64,000 bases of DNA from Fragilariopsis cylindrus CCMP1102 (taxonomy: Eukaryota; Bacillariophyta; Bacillariophyceae; Bacillariales; Bacillariaceae), in assembly GCA_900095095.1 (NCBI GenBank), contig FMBT01000378.1, forward strand, positions 1 through 64,000. The letters run 5' to 3'. Under the pieces are notes generated by a model. It did no database searches and was not told the DNA's origin. It saw only the letters and a program-made list of their open reading frames with translations. Numbering within the stretch: the first letter of the stretch is position 1; each line of letters begins with the position of its first letter. The translations under genes and the position numbers were made by a program. Below, in pieces: positions 51,876-61,436 of the stretch.

Positions 51876-52210
51876 TGTTGGAATGATCCGTTTTGCGTAC
51901 GAGTTCGCTATGATAATCTATAGAATGTGGTGTTTCCTTTCTTAACTTTTTCTTTTATTTTACCTTTCTTTATGCACTATATTTAGATTATGGACTATCA
52001 ATAATACTTACATTATTGTTAGTCACCGTATCGTATTGTTCTTTGCCGAGTGCTACTTACTTGTTCATCAATCACAATTCTCATTTCAATGTAACATTTC
52101 TTACTTCAATGTAACATTTATTTCAGTGTTCTCATTTCAGGTTCTCACTTCTCAATAACTTAATATTTATTTCAGAATCGCGCATCATGTTTATTTCATT
52201 CGCGCCAACA
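51876..52210 (-). repeat. 3' LTR of copia element 2
   Basis: 335-bp LTR, the 3' copy because the element reads right to left. By direct reading it looks identical to 57528-57862. Confidence 0.95.
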
Positions 52211-52340
52211 CACTACCTTGATTTGATATACGTAATATTATGTATTATTTGTTCTTTCAGTTCATTGTCGTAATATATATTCGTTCCTTGTTACTAATAT
52301 GTATTCGTTCCTTGTTACTAATAATATGTATTCGTATCAT

Positions 52341-55300
52341 CTAATCATCACCTGGGTAACTCATAAACTTTGTTGTTTGCTTCATCCATTGATTTAAATC
52401 AGTATTCTTCGTACTAATATCTGGAGTGATTTCGGTTCCAGATCTATGTAAAACTCTAATGAATCCTTTTTCTTTTAGTTCTCGTAGATAGTTTTGTTTA
52501 ACATCCACATGTCTTGTCCTTCCTCCTACTGACCAGTTGTTCGCTAAATCTACTGTTCCTTGATTATCAATATAGAGTAACATCGGTAACTCCACTGTTA
52601 ATAACATACTTGTCATAATATGATATGCGAACATCATATCTTGTGCTTCTAGTACGCCTGCAAATAATTCAGCTTCAGTCGTTGACAATGCTACAATAGG
52701 CATCATCTTACAGAACATTCTAATCAATGCTCCATTCAACCGAGTACATCCTCCATTGACGCTTCTTCTACTATGATCCTTAGCATAGTTTGAATCACTT
52801 TCTCCTTCAATATAAAATAGAAAATCTCTTGTTCCATCCCATGAACCTGGATTATCAGGACGGATGGTATATCCTCTTTCCTTGGTAGATACAATGAAAT
52901 TGCACAGTCGGTCTAGATGACTGATACACATTCTTGTCGCCTTCTTCATGAATTGAGAACTCTCACGAGTAGGGTTCTGGCAATCTAATCTGCTCCATCT
53001 TACCATGTGATTGAGCATTCCTGTAATCATTCTATACCTTGTTTGTTCTTGATCAGTTATCTCTTCCTTGTCGTTAAGTGCGTCAGTAGTTAGTACACTA
53101 CCTGGCTTTGCGGGTGTGAGACGTGCTTTCTCTCCTGTATAGCCAAATTCATCCTGTAGTCGTTGAATCTTGACTGGTTGGGTACATCTAATATAATTCT
53201 TTGTTCTATCGATTTTACAACCCACATATTCTTTCATCGGTCCTTCATCTGTAGTATCAAATACAGATCTCCATTGTTTTGTTTCGTTAATTACGTCTTT
53301 TGGTTGTCCTGCAATCAAACAGTCGTCAACCCATAATAAGAATATAACTAATTTATTATCTGCCCACTTATATGATAAACATGGATCGGCTTTGCTTCTT
53401 GTCCATTTAAGATAGCTTAAAGCCATGCAGCATTCTCTAAACCATTGTAATGCTCCTTGAATAGTACCATATAGGCACTGTAGAAATAATAACACCGCAC
53501 CTGGCAGGTATTCATTTTCAAATCCTTGTGGGACTTTTCCATATAACTTTTCTGTTTTCCTTTCGAATTTTCCATTTAGGAAAGCTCCTTCAACATCAGT
53601 TATGTTAGTTGACCAATTTCCTAATATAATTAATACCATAATAATTCTAATTGCCATTTCACTAATAACTGGTGAAGATGTATCATCCTTTTGATATGTA
53701 TCATCTTCAACTTGTTTGAATCCTCGTGCCGCTAATCTTGCTCGGTATACACCACTTGCTTTCTTCTTCATAGCCCATGTGAAATCAATAAACTTTGTTC
53801 CACTTGGTACTTCATTTCGGTTTACGACTTTGAATACATTGTACTTTTGCATCTTTTCGTATTCCATCTTGATTGCTTTCTTCCATTCTTCTTTATCTAT
53901 GGAAGCCATTGCTTCATGATAATTCTTAACTTGTAGTTCTTTTGTATTACCATAATTATGTCCAGTTGCACCAACAAGATAGTATTCTTCATCTTTCTTC
54001 ATAAATGCTGCAACTAGCATCTTTCCGTTATCATTTGTATAACCAAATGCTTGCTCAATATAATCATATTCATGATCTGGATCAAGTTTAGTATGTAGGC
54101 ATACTTCAGCTACATCTTCTGGGCATCCTAATAAGTTACCACATATTAAACTAATTTCACCATAACCTAAAGCATATGTATCTTCTAATAATGTATCTTC
54201 AATTCCTATTGCTTCTTCAATATCAACCAGTGCTGCTAAACCATAATTTCTAATCTCTGTACCATCAGCATGTCTTTGTGGACGTATGGTCCTTGGCATG
54301 CTGCCTCTTGTAGTAATTCTTGGAGACTGTAATATAGCATCACTTGCAGTTTCATTTTCGTTTTCATTTTCATTATTACCATTTGAGTTAATAGAATCTT
54401 CATTATTACCATTTGAGTTAATAGAATCTTCGTCGTCTAAAATTGCTTCTGCAACACCATCTACAACACTACCTTGCTGTATTACATCTTCTAGTCCTTC
54501 AATTTGGAGAACTCTGCCTGTTCGTGGTACTTTCGGATCCCTGCCGAAGTACATTCGATTCATCCATGTAGCATCTCTGCTATGGTATGACTGTAACGTC
54601 TTTGGATCAAAACATGTATAACAGTCACTTGATCGATCTTCCGAATAACATCCAAACATGCATGTTATTCCATTTTCTTTGCTCTTGGGGTCTTGTTTTC
54701 CTTTCACCTTGATAGTTACTGCTTCACCCCAAGTCCTCATACACTTTTGACTTGCATAATTTGGTAGTGAACCAAATAAGTGTTCATGCCTTGTTTGTAT
54801 AGAACCATCTATATCAATCACTTCCAATGCTCTAGTTTGACTAGCAAACTTATAAGCAAGAGGGAAAGTAATATTCTTCATGTCATCGGGGACATTTGCT
54901 TCTGCTTGTAGAGTTCTTGCTCTCATAGTACAAACAAATATAGGGTTTTCCACTAGATTTGCTTGTGGCGTAGCTCTCGCCGTCCATTCTGGTACAATAG
55001 TAAACTTCCACTGTTTACCATTAGCTTCGTTGACAAAGCTCTTGTTTTCTCCTGCACCGTCGGCACGTAATCTTTTAAAAGAATACTTACGACGGTCCTT
55101 CAGTACGTTCATTTTAATGATATAATCGTTAATGAATCCGTCTTTGGTATTAAACCAACCTAAAAATCCTGTACCAGTCTTGTGTTCAGTCATCATAACT
55201 GCTTTATTATTACTTGGGAAAGGTCCTTTTGTTTTCTTGGTTTGTTTAATAGACAATCCATCTATATACCATAATTCACCAATACACGTTGGTGGATTAT

Positions 55301-57452
55301 CATCACCCTTTCCTATGTTCTTCTGTCTTGCTTTTCCTATTGCACAAGATTCACATTTTCCTAGTGAACCTCTTGTTACCGTCATCCCTAAATGAGCGGC
55401 TGCCTTCCTTGTATACTCTTCATTCATATGACCTAATAATGAATGTGCTTTCTTAATTGAGATCGATACTAAATTAACTTCATTTGCTTCTAAATCACTA
55501 CCTGGATCTAATCGTTTCATATTAACACACCATAGTACACCTTCTTTCGTTCTAATTGGTATATCAAATATCAATTCGTTACCATTCTTACTTAATTTGA
55601 TTCCTATATATTTACTACCATGTAAAATCCAGCCTTCTTCCATAAATTTATTTATTGCTAATAGAGTGAATGGTTTATTTGGTGCATATCTAAATCTTGT
55701 TACTGTTGCTTTTAACTTATCATTACCATATCGATCAGTGAACATACATTTTAAATCATATATCATTTTAACTTGTAAATCATTACCACTCGCATCATGT
55801 GTAGCTTCTTTATTACCATAAGTTATTTTAATAATATTTGTTGCTCCTCTTTTACTACCTGATACATTAGTTGTACTACCAGTATCAGCAACAGCCATTG
55901 AATCCTTCAATAGCAACCTTGTGGATGATGGAAACGATAATAACTCATTTGTTACTAAAGTATATTCGCTGTTCCATTCCACAATACCATCTTCATTAAA
56001 TACTTCCATAATATCTTCTTCGTTGAATTCATCATTTATATTCAATGTAACCACTTGATTAGATGAATCGTATTCACCATCCTTGTAGTCCTCCTCTGCA
56101 CCACTCATATCAACCACACATAGAATTACATCTACTGTTGCGGCTGATGCTTCATCACCACCTCCTTGTGGGTTTTCAGTTGCTGCAAACTTGCTATACT
56201 GTCGGTTTCCACCTATTCCGAATCCTTTACGGTCTGGATGTAATTTAAAACACATTCCATCATCATGACCACCAGTACTACAGTGATTACACCACAATTC
56301 ACTTCTTTCTTTCTTGTAAGCTGCACAATTGCGCTTAAGATGGTCCGCATTACAGTAGTGGCATTTATAGTTATTTCCACCACCACCACCACCACCTCTA
56401 CCTCGGCCTCTTCCTCGACCTTGAGTGCCGCGACCTCGGCCACGACCTCCACCTCTGCCTTTTCCTCGACCTTCACCTCTTCCTTGAGGTCCAGTATACA
56501 GTACTACTTCTTTTGTTGCAGTAGTATTCACATTCTTCTGTGAGATCTTATACGCCTTTCTTACTTCCTGTTTCATGACTTTGTAAGTGAATTCTTCTCC
56601 TAGATTAGTGACTTTCCACAAAGTCTCTGCATTAGCTAATGTATTATCGTAGATTGATGGCAGTTTACTATAAATAGCATCTTTCATCTTCTGATCCGTA
56701 AGTGGAATCTTGGTTCCAGTATACACTAACTTGACTCCTGCTAATGATTCGAATAGAATATTCGGATCGTCATTCCTGTTCATCTTAATATCTCTTATCA
56801 TGTTGGCTTGTTTATTCCTTGCATGTGATTCGGATACTCCTAGTCCTGAATCCTTATATTCTTGGTTGATATCTCTTACGATGAGATGCATTTGACCACT
56901 AGGCCAATCAGTATCTTTACTTTCTACAATATAACTCATAAGAGTTACATTTGTATTACATGCCATTGTTAGTATAGATAGACATTGTTGATGTCTCTTC
57001 AGTGCATCCTTCTGATCATCAGTGAAAGATGATCCACTTGCTGGTTTTGCTGTAGCTGGTAAGCTAGCCTGTTTTGCTTCATCATAGAATTCTTCACAAT
57101 TCTTTAAACAGAATGCACTCATCAATGATACTTCTTTTAATGCAAAATCTGCCGCTGATATTCCTGCCTTGATGGAAGGAATTCCCATTTTGGTATAACT
57201 GTTATCGGTCATACTGCAGAAATCGTAGTCTTCGTCTTCTTCTTCTTCTTCTTCTTCTTCTATCAATTTTATTGCTAAGACTTGTGGTACTATCGTTTCT
57301 GTTATTGATTCGGATTCGATCAATTCTTCTTTACTTTCACTTTTCGCTTCTTCAATCGATACTTCTTCAATCGATTCGCTTTCAAAAGTTTCTTCTTCTT
57401 TGCTTTCGCTTTTCGCTTCTTCTTCTCCTGTACTTGTCTCCTCTGTCGACAT
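52341..57452 (-). CDS. copia gag-pol polyprotein
   Basis: A 1,703-residue polyprotein. An acidic Glu/Ser N-terminus leads into gag (IKAGISAADFALKEVSLM onward). A Gly/Arg-rich stretch and paired zinc knuckles (CHYCNADHLKRNC, CNHCSTGGHDDGMC) follow. Protease shows VADTGSTTNVSG. Integrase has a His-His-Cys-Cys finger (HSLLGH ... CESCAIGKARQ), ADGAGENKSF and ATPQANLVEN. Reverse transcriptase has a VDD box in LLWVDDCLIAG. RNase H includes STTEAELFAG and YIDNQGTVDLA. This order is Ty1/copia. The protein makes particles, reverse-transcribes and integrates the element; no host role is implied. Confidence 0.95.
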   Translation of the reverse strand: MSTEETSTGEEEAKSESKEEETFESESIEEVSIEEAKSESKEELIESESITETIVPQVLAIKLIEEEEEEEEDEDYDFCSMTDNSYTKMGIPSIKAGISAADFALKEVSLMSAFCLKNCEEFYDEAKQASLPATAKPASGSSFTDDQKDALKRHQQCLSILTMACNTNVTLMSYIVESKDTDWPSGQMHLIVRDINQEYKDSGLGVSESHARNKQANMIRDIKMNRNDDPNILFESLAGVKLVYTGTKIPLTDQKMKDAIYSKLPSIYDNTLANAETLWKVTNLGEEFTYKVMKQEVRKAYKISQKNVNTTATKEVVLYTGPQGRGEGRGKGRGGGRGRGRGTQGRGRGRGRGGGGGGGNNYKCHYCNADHLKRNCAAYKKERSELWCNHCSTGGHDDGMCFKLHPDRKGFGIGGNRQYSKFAATENPQGGGDEASAATVDVILCVVDMSGAEEDYKDGEYDSSNQVVTLNINDEFNEEDIMEVFNEDGIVEWNSEYTLVTNELLSFPSSTRLLLKDSMAVADTGSTTNVSGSKRGATNIIKITYGNKEATHDASGNDLQVKMIYDLKCMFTDRYGNDKLKATVTRFRYAPNKPFTLLAINKFMEEGWILHGSKYIGIKLSKNGNELIFDIPIRTKEGVLWCVNMKRLDPGSDLEANEVNLVSISIKKAHSLLGHMNEEYTRKAAAHLGMTVTRGSLGKCESCAIGKARQKNIGKGDDNPPTCIGELWYIDGLSIKQTKKTKGPFPSNNKAVMMTEHKTGTGFLGWFNTKDGFINDYIIKMNVLKDRRKYSFKRLRADGAGENKSFVNEANGKQWKFTIVPEWTARATPQANLVENPIFVCTMRARTLQAEANVPDDMKNITFPLAYKFASQTRALEVIDIDGSIQTRHEHLFGSLPNYASQKCMRTWGEAVTIKVKGKQDPKSKENGITCMFGCYSEDRSSDCYTCFDPKTLQSYHSRDATWMNRMYFGRDPKVPRTGRVLQIEGLEDVIQQGSVVDGVAEAILDDEDSINSNGNNEDSINSNGNNENENENETASDAILQSPRITTRGSMPRTIRPQRHADGTEIRNYGLAALVDIEEAIGIEDTLLEDTYALGYGEISLICGNLLGCPEDVAEVCLHTKLDPDHEYDYIEQAFGYTNDNGKMLVAAFMKKDEEYYLVGATGHNYGNTKELQVKNYHEAMASIDKEEWKKAIKMEYEKMQKYNVFKVVNRNEVPSGTKFIDFTWAMKKKASGVYRARLAARGFKQVEDDTYQKDDTSSPVISEMAIRIIMVLIILGNWSTNITDVEGAFLNGKFERKTEKLYGKVPQGFENEYLPGAVLLFLQCLYGTIQGALQWFRECCMALSYLKWTRSKADPCLSYKWADNKLVIFLLWVDDCLIAGQPKDVINETKQWRSVFDTTDEGPMKEYVGCKIDRTKNYIRCTQPVKIQRLQDEFGYTGEKARLTPAKPGSVLTTDALNDKEEITDQEQTRYRMITGMLNHMVRWSRLDCQNPTRESSQFMKKATRMCISHLDRLCNFIVSTKERGYTIRPDNPGSWDGTRDFLFYIEGESDSNYAKDHSRRSVNGGCTRLNGALIRMFCKMMPIVALSTTEAELFAGVLEAQDMMFAYHIMTSMLLTVELPMLLYIDNQGTVDLANNWSVGGRTRHVDVKQNYLRELKEKGFIRVLHRSGTEITPDISTKNTDLNQWMKQTTKFMSYPGDD

Positions 57453-57527
57453 TTACTTGGTTGCTTCTTAGTTCTCTTCCTTGTATACGCTTTGGATCGC
57501 CTTCTTTAACCGGTTTATTATATAATA

Positions 57528-57862
57528 TGTTGGAATGATCCGTTTTGCGTACGAGTTCGCTATGATAATCTATAGAATGTGGTGTTTCCTTTCTTAACTT
57601 TTTCTTTTATTTTACCTTTCTTTATGCACTATATTTAGATTATGGACTATCAATAATACTTACATTATTGTTAGTCACCGTATCGTATTGTTCTTTGCCG
57701 AGTGCTACTTACTTGTTCATCAATCACAATTCTCATTTCAATGTAACATTTCTTACTTCAATGTAACATTTATTTCAGTGTTCTCATTTCAGGTTCTCAC
57801 TTCTCAATAACTTAATATTTATTTCAGAATCGCGCATCATGTTTATTTCATTCGCGCCAACA
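57528..57862 (-). repeat. 5' LTR of copia element 2
   Basis: 335-bp LTR; the gag-pol start lies 75 bp inside it on the minus strand. The CTACA target duplication follows at 57863-57867. Confidence 0.95.
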
Positions 57863-58198
57863 CTACAGTAGGTAACAAAATGTGAAAGTGGTGGCACGTG
57901 CAGTGATGCTTCTGACCATTCGGGAACGTATTTGTTGACGATTATGTATTGCTTAACAATTACCATCTTCTGAAAGAATCGAGAACTCGTAATGGTGGGG
58001 GTGTAGAAAGTTACTGTAGAAGATCTTTCCTTTGTGTTTGTGTTTGTGTATGAAATTGAAGCACTAGAAATGATGAAGTAAATAAATATATAAATCATGA
58101 AATGTTGTATTAAAGTACTCTTTATTCTTTATATTATTATACTAAATCAAAAACGTTGCATGTGTTTCTTATTGTTGCTGTTTTCATGATTTGTTTGT
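57863..58198. other. short spacer, no gene seen
   Basis: Right flank of copia element 2 and 3' flank of the secreted-protein gene. A minus-strand ORF that overlaps the LTR has no recognisable content. Confidence 0.4.
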
Positions 58199-58672
58199 TT
58201 AAAGTAAAGCAACGACACCGACTGTAACAGCAAATCCGACAGAAGAAGATCCGATAAAGCCGCCAGCAGCAGCAGCAGCAGCAGAATCATCTTCCATATC
58301 TCTAGCATAGACTTGTGAGAGATATCTGTCGCTACTTGGTGGCAAAGTCATTATTCTAGCAGGTCCAGTTGTACCAAGTGGTGGTGGTGGTGGTGGTGGA
58401 TCCGTAAATGCTTCTCCAACTAAACCATCATGTGCAACCCACACGTTACCATCACATTCGACTGCAGATGACGCATCTGATGTTAGTGTTTGACAAACTA
58501 ACTTTGGGTTATTAATACTAGTACAACTGGTACCAATAATTGTCTCTTGTGGACACTGGGCATGATGATGATGATGATGATGATATCCCCCATGATTTTT
58601 CTGGCCCAGAACAACTGCAGTAGTAGCCGACAAGACAAGAGTAGAAACGAATAAGGAAAGAGATTGCGACAT
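58199..58672 (-). CDS. small secreted, probably GPI-anchored protein A
   Basis: A 157-residue protein. It has a signal peptide (LSLFVSTLVLSATTAVVLG, cleavage near VLGQ), a His-rich stretch with seven His, then a Cys-bearing core: CPQETIIGTSC, LVCQTLTSD, VECDGNVWVAHDGLVGEAFTDPP. A poly-Pro run and an Ala run follow, and the protein ends in a hydrophobic tail (SVGFAVTVGVVALL) with no charged residues after it. This is the layout of a GPI-anchored surface protein. The core motif C-D-G-x-V-W-V...VG-x-F-T-x-P is shared with the gene at 59696 and the pseudogene at 51355. The family is unknown to me; a role at the cell surface or frustule is only a guess. Confidence 0.72.
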   Translation of the reverse strand: MSQSLSLFVSTLVLSATTAVVLGQKNHGGYHHHHHHHAQCPQETIIGTSCTSINNPKLVCQTLTSDASSAVECDGNVWVAHDGLVGEAFTDPPPPPPPLGTTGPARIMTLPPSSDRYLSQVYARDMEDDSAAAAAAGGFIGSSSVGFAVTVGVVALL

Positions 58673-59695
58673 GATATTGTTTTATTGTAGGATGTTGTGT
58701 TGAACTATAATGAGTTGATGTTTGTGATTTGTTGTTGTTGTTGTGTTTGAAATTTTGTGTGATGAATATATGCTATCTATTCGTACAATGTGCAAAGTAC
58801 ACGGAATGCAACCGAGAACGATTTTAAGCTGCTCAGAGAGGTGACTAACTTACTGTAATTAATTACTAAAATTATTATACGATATATAATATATCAGTCT
58901 TGGTGTGAGATTTGGTCGTGCTAAAAATTAAAACCCGTAGTAAGAAAATGGCACGTTCCTTATATAGTTCTCTTTGCGAGGAAGAAATCCACATGCCCTC
59001 AAGCTATTACTACTACTTTACTATACCTACTGTAGCTAGTATCATGAATAGTCATCCTTCTATCTAATAGCACATGTATGTATGTACGTACTTGAAGTAC
59101 GTACGGTGTGCGACGATGATAGACATGTCAGATAACTACTGTTTTGTTATTTTTGTTTATATAGAGGCCATTTTCATGGGTTCAAAACAATAGTATATAT
59201 TGTTACATATTATATACTATCAACACAATGTTACTAATGCGACTACTGTTGATGCTGACAATTCTGATGATGTTGATGTCTTCCCAAAATGAAACGAAAA
59301 TGAGCCTTTCGAGTAGTAGTAACGAATGACTCTATTTCCTTTTCATGAAGGGTAGCAGGTAGAATATATATGAACTATCAAACTTTACTACAGTACTACT
59401 AGAATCGTCAGTCAGCTATGTTGGTATTTTAAGATAAATCGGCATATTATTTCTTACTCGTTTACAGTACACTATTATTTATAATTTATTACCATTCATT
59501 TTCGTGAGATGAGAGTAGCTAGAATTGCTGTGTGTATCTTTTTCTTTCTTCTTCTTCGTCTTCTTCCTTCTTTTTTTCTTTAAATCGGACCACAGTAAAT
59601 CACGATGTCGAATAGATTGACTATGAATTACAGTACATTCCCATCCTTCGACGATTGCATAACCTTATAAGTAGTGATCATTTCTCTACTTTCTT
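58673..59695. other. spacer between two paralogs
   Basis: About 1 kb of AT-rich DNA containing the promoter of the gene at 58672 and the 3' flank of the next. TACTGTA words are frequent (near 59030, 59390, 59466 and 59630). No other gene is seen. Confidence 0.4.
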
Positions 59696-60220
59696 TTAAA
59701 GTAACGCAACGACACCAACAGCAGCAGCAATTCCAGCAATAGACGAGACGATAGTAGAAGCAGTAGTAGAAGCCGCAGAATCATCAATACCAATATCAAT
59801 ACCTGATACATCTGTTTCCTCAGAATCTTTAGAAATGATAACAGCCTCTCCAGTGATAACAGCAGTTCCAGAACAATCTTCTGGAGTTCCGTCACAAGCT
59901 GGTTTCGGTGGAGCGGTTGGTTTACTTGTAAATCCTGCTCCAACACCACCTTGAACGAATACACCATTGTCACATACATAAGAAATACCATTTATAGTAC
60001 ATGGTACCTTACAAGAATCAGTAGTCTTTACACCTTCTGTACAGATCGATGGTGCATCTGGTACTCTATATTCACCACTACAGACGGTATCAAATTCTCC
60101 ACATGGCTCGGGTAGATCGCCATTCGCATCGGTTTCTCCAGTTTGTCCAAGAACAATATTGTTGTTGTTGACCGATAATAAGGCAACGGCGAATAATAAA
60201 GAAGTAGAAGAAAGCTTCAT
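59696..60220 (-). CDS. small secreted, probably GPI-anchored protein B
   Basis: This 174-residue paralog of the gene at 58199, in the same orientation about 1 kb away, starts with a signal peptide (SLLFAVALLSVNNNNIVLG, cleavage near VLGQ). It has a Cys-rich core with CGEFDTVC, SICTEGVKTTDSCKVPC and YVCDNGVFVQGGVGAGFTSKP, which matches protein A, then CDGTPEDC. An acidic Ser/Thr linker follows, and a terminal hydrophobic tail (SSIAGIAAAVGVVALL) ends in the same VGVVALL as protein A. Eight or more cysteines suggest disulfide bonding outside the cell. Function unknown. Confidence 0.72.
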   Translation of the reverse strand: MKLSSTSLLFAVALLSVNNNNIVLGQTGETDANGDLPEPCGEFDTVCSGEYRVPDAPSICTEGVKTTDSCKVPCTINGISYVCDNGVFVQGGVGAGFTSKPTAPPKPACDGTPEDCSGTAVITGEAVIISKDSEETDVSGIDIGIDDSAASTTASTIVSSIAGIAAAVGVVALL

Positions 60221-61436
60221 GGTATGATTGAGATTGAGATTGAGATTGATTCTACAATTAAATGTTGTATCTTGCTGTTTGTCTTGTTATTCAGTTCCAA
60301 GAAGAAGATTCCTATTATTATGTGCATTACTACAACGAAGCAAATGGTCGACGTTTGTTTAACAAAAGAATTTTATTTTTGAGCCAAAAAAAGTTCGGAG
60401 GTTAATGAGTCTTGTCAGAAGGCAATCCCTGCTTAGAGAAGAATAATTTTCACACGACTACTAAGAAAATGGATTTGATAGCGCGAGCGATCGATTAAGT
60501 CAACACGTGCGTGGATCGTGCGGGCAAGAGTTTTGTAATTATTTCACCGAAGAAGCAACGCGAAACAACAGTGAATCGAATGAATCAATCATTTCAGGTG
60601 CAATAAGAAGAATTGAATGGAAAACTACCGTATTCCATCAACATGGCAATGGGAATTCATTCGACCGTACTTCCAGTAAAATACAAACTTAACAGACGAA
60701 ATCTATATGTACGTATGGTTACCCGGGAAGAAGTGGTCCGGTTGAATTTGGTCTGTTGGGGAAAATTCTGTGAGCTTGTAGAGGGATGGCAGGCAAATTT
60801 TCGAATCATCACAAGAGGTGCATAAGAGAGAAGGATTGTGGATCAAATAATAGAGCAATGGAAAAAGTAGTAGTACAGAAGTCTCTATCATGATTAAATT
60901 AGTCAATGCGATAATTTTTATTGTTATTGGTTCGTTAAAAGAGGACCCATTCTCAACGAGGTATGTTTGGCATGCCGTACTTTCGAGGGAAAAAATTGAT
61001 TATTCGTCTCTTTTTGAATAAACAGGGTGATATACTTAAAATTCGCTTATTTTTTCTAAAACAGCTTCAAACTAGAAGTCGATGTGAAGGAAGGACGGTG
61101 GTTCAATTTCATATATGTGATATTGTTTCATTCATCCTCTCTGCTTCTAGCATTAGATCAATCGTTCCGACATACGACGTTTTGGTCAAATTTAATTATT
61201 TACATCTTGCCCTTATATTCTTTGATGACATCTGCAGCGATGACAAGGTGTTGGACCTAAACAAGTTTTGAGAGTAGAAGGATAAACACGAGAGAGAGAG
61301 AGGGAGAGAGAGAGAGAAAAAAAGTTAGACGAGTAAGTTCATACAGTGTGCGATGTCATGTCGTGTATTTTCCAATTAAAAAAAGATACGATAACAAATA
61401 ATTATCAAATAGCAAGTCGTAGGAAGATAGATATGA
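60221..61436. other. 1.2-kb spacer with weak ORFs
   Basis: Contains a GATTGA repeat beside the gene at 60220, a 61-codon ORF from 60643 (MAMGIHSTVLPVKYKL, ending at 60825) and a 102-codon ORF at 60963-61271. Neither has recognisable content, so I do not call them genes. A GA repeat lies near 61291-61317. The missing last exon of the acyl-CoA dehydrogenase would be expected here, but I could not find it. Confidence 0.35.

Larger units (their letters stand above)
51876..57862 (-). mobile_element. Ty1/copia LTR retrotransposon, second family, complete-looking
   Basis: A 5,987-bp element in minus orientation with 335-bp LTRs that look identical, terminal TGTTGG...CCAACA inverted bases, CTACA target duplications and one long gag-pol frame (52341-57452). 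LTR sequence and protein differ clearly from element 1, so it is a separate family. LTRs identical by eye mean a recent insertion. It looks whole. It is inserted at the end of a decayed secreted-protein gene. Confidence 0.95.

Noticed and set aside
60963-61271. 102-codon ORF downstream of the acyl-CoA dehydrogenase
   Set aside because: Composition is that of AT-rich noncoding DNA, with no family match and no clear start context.
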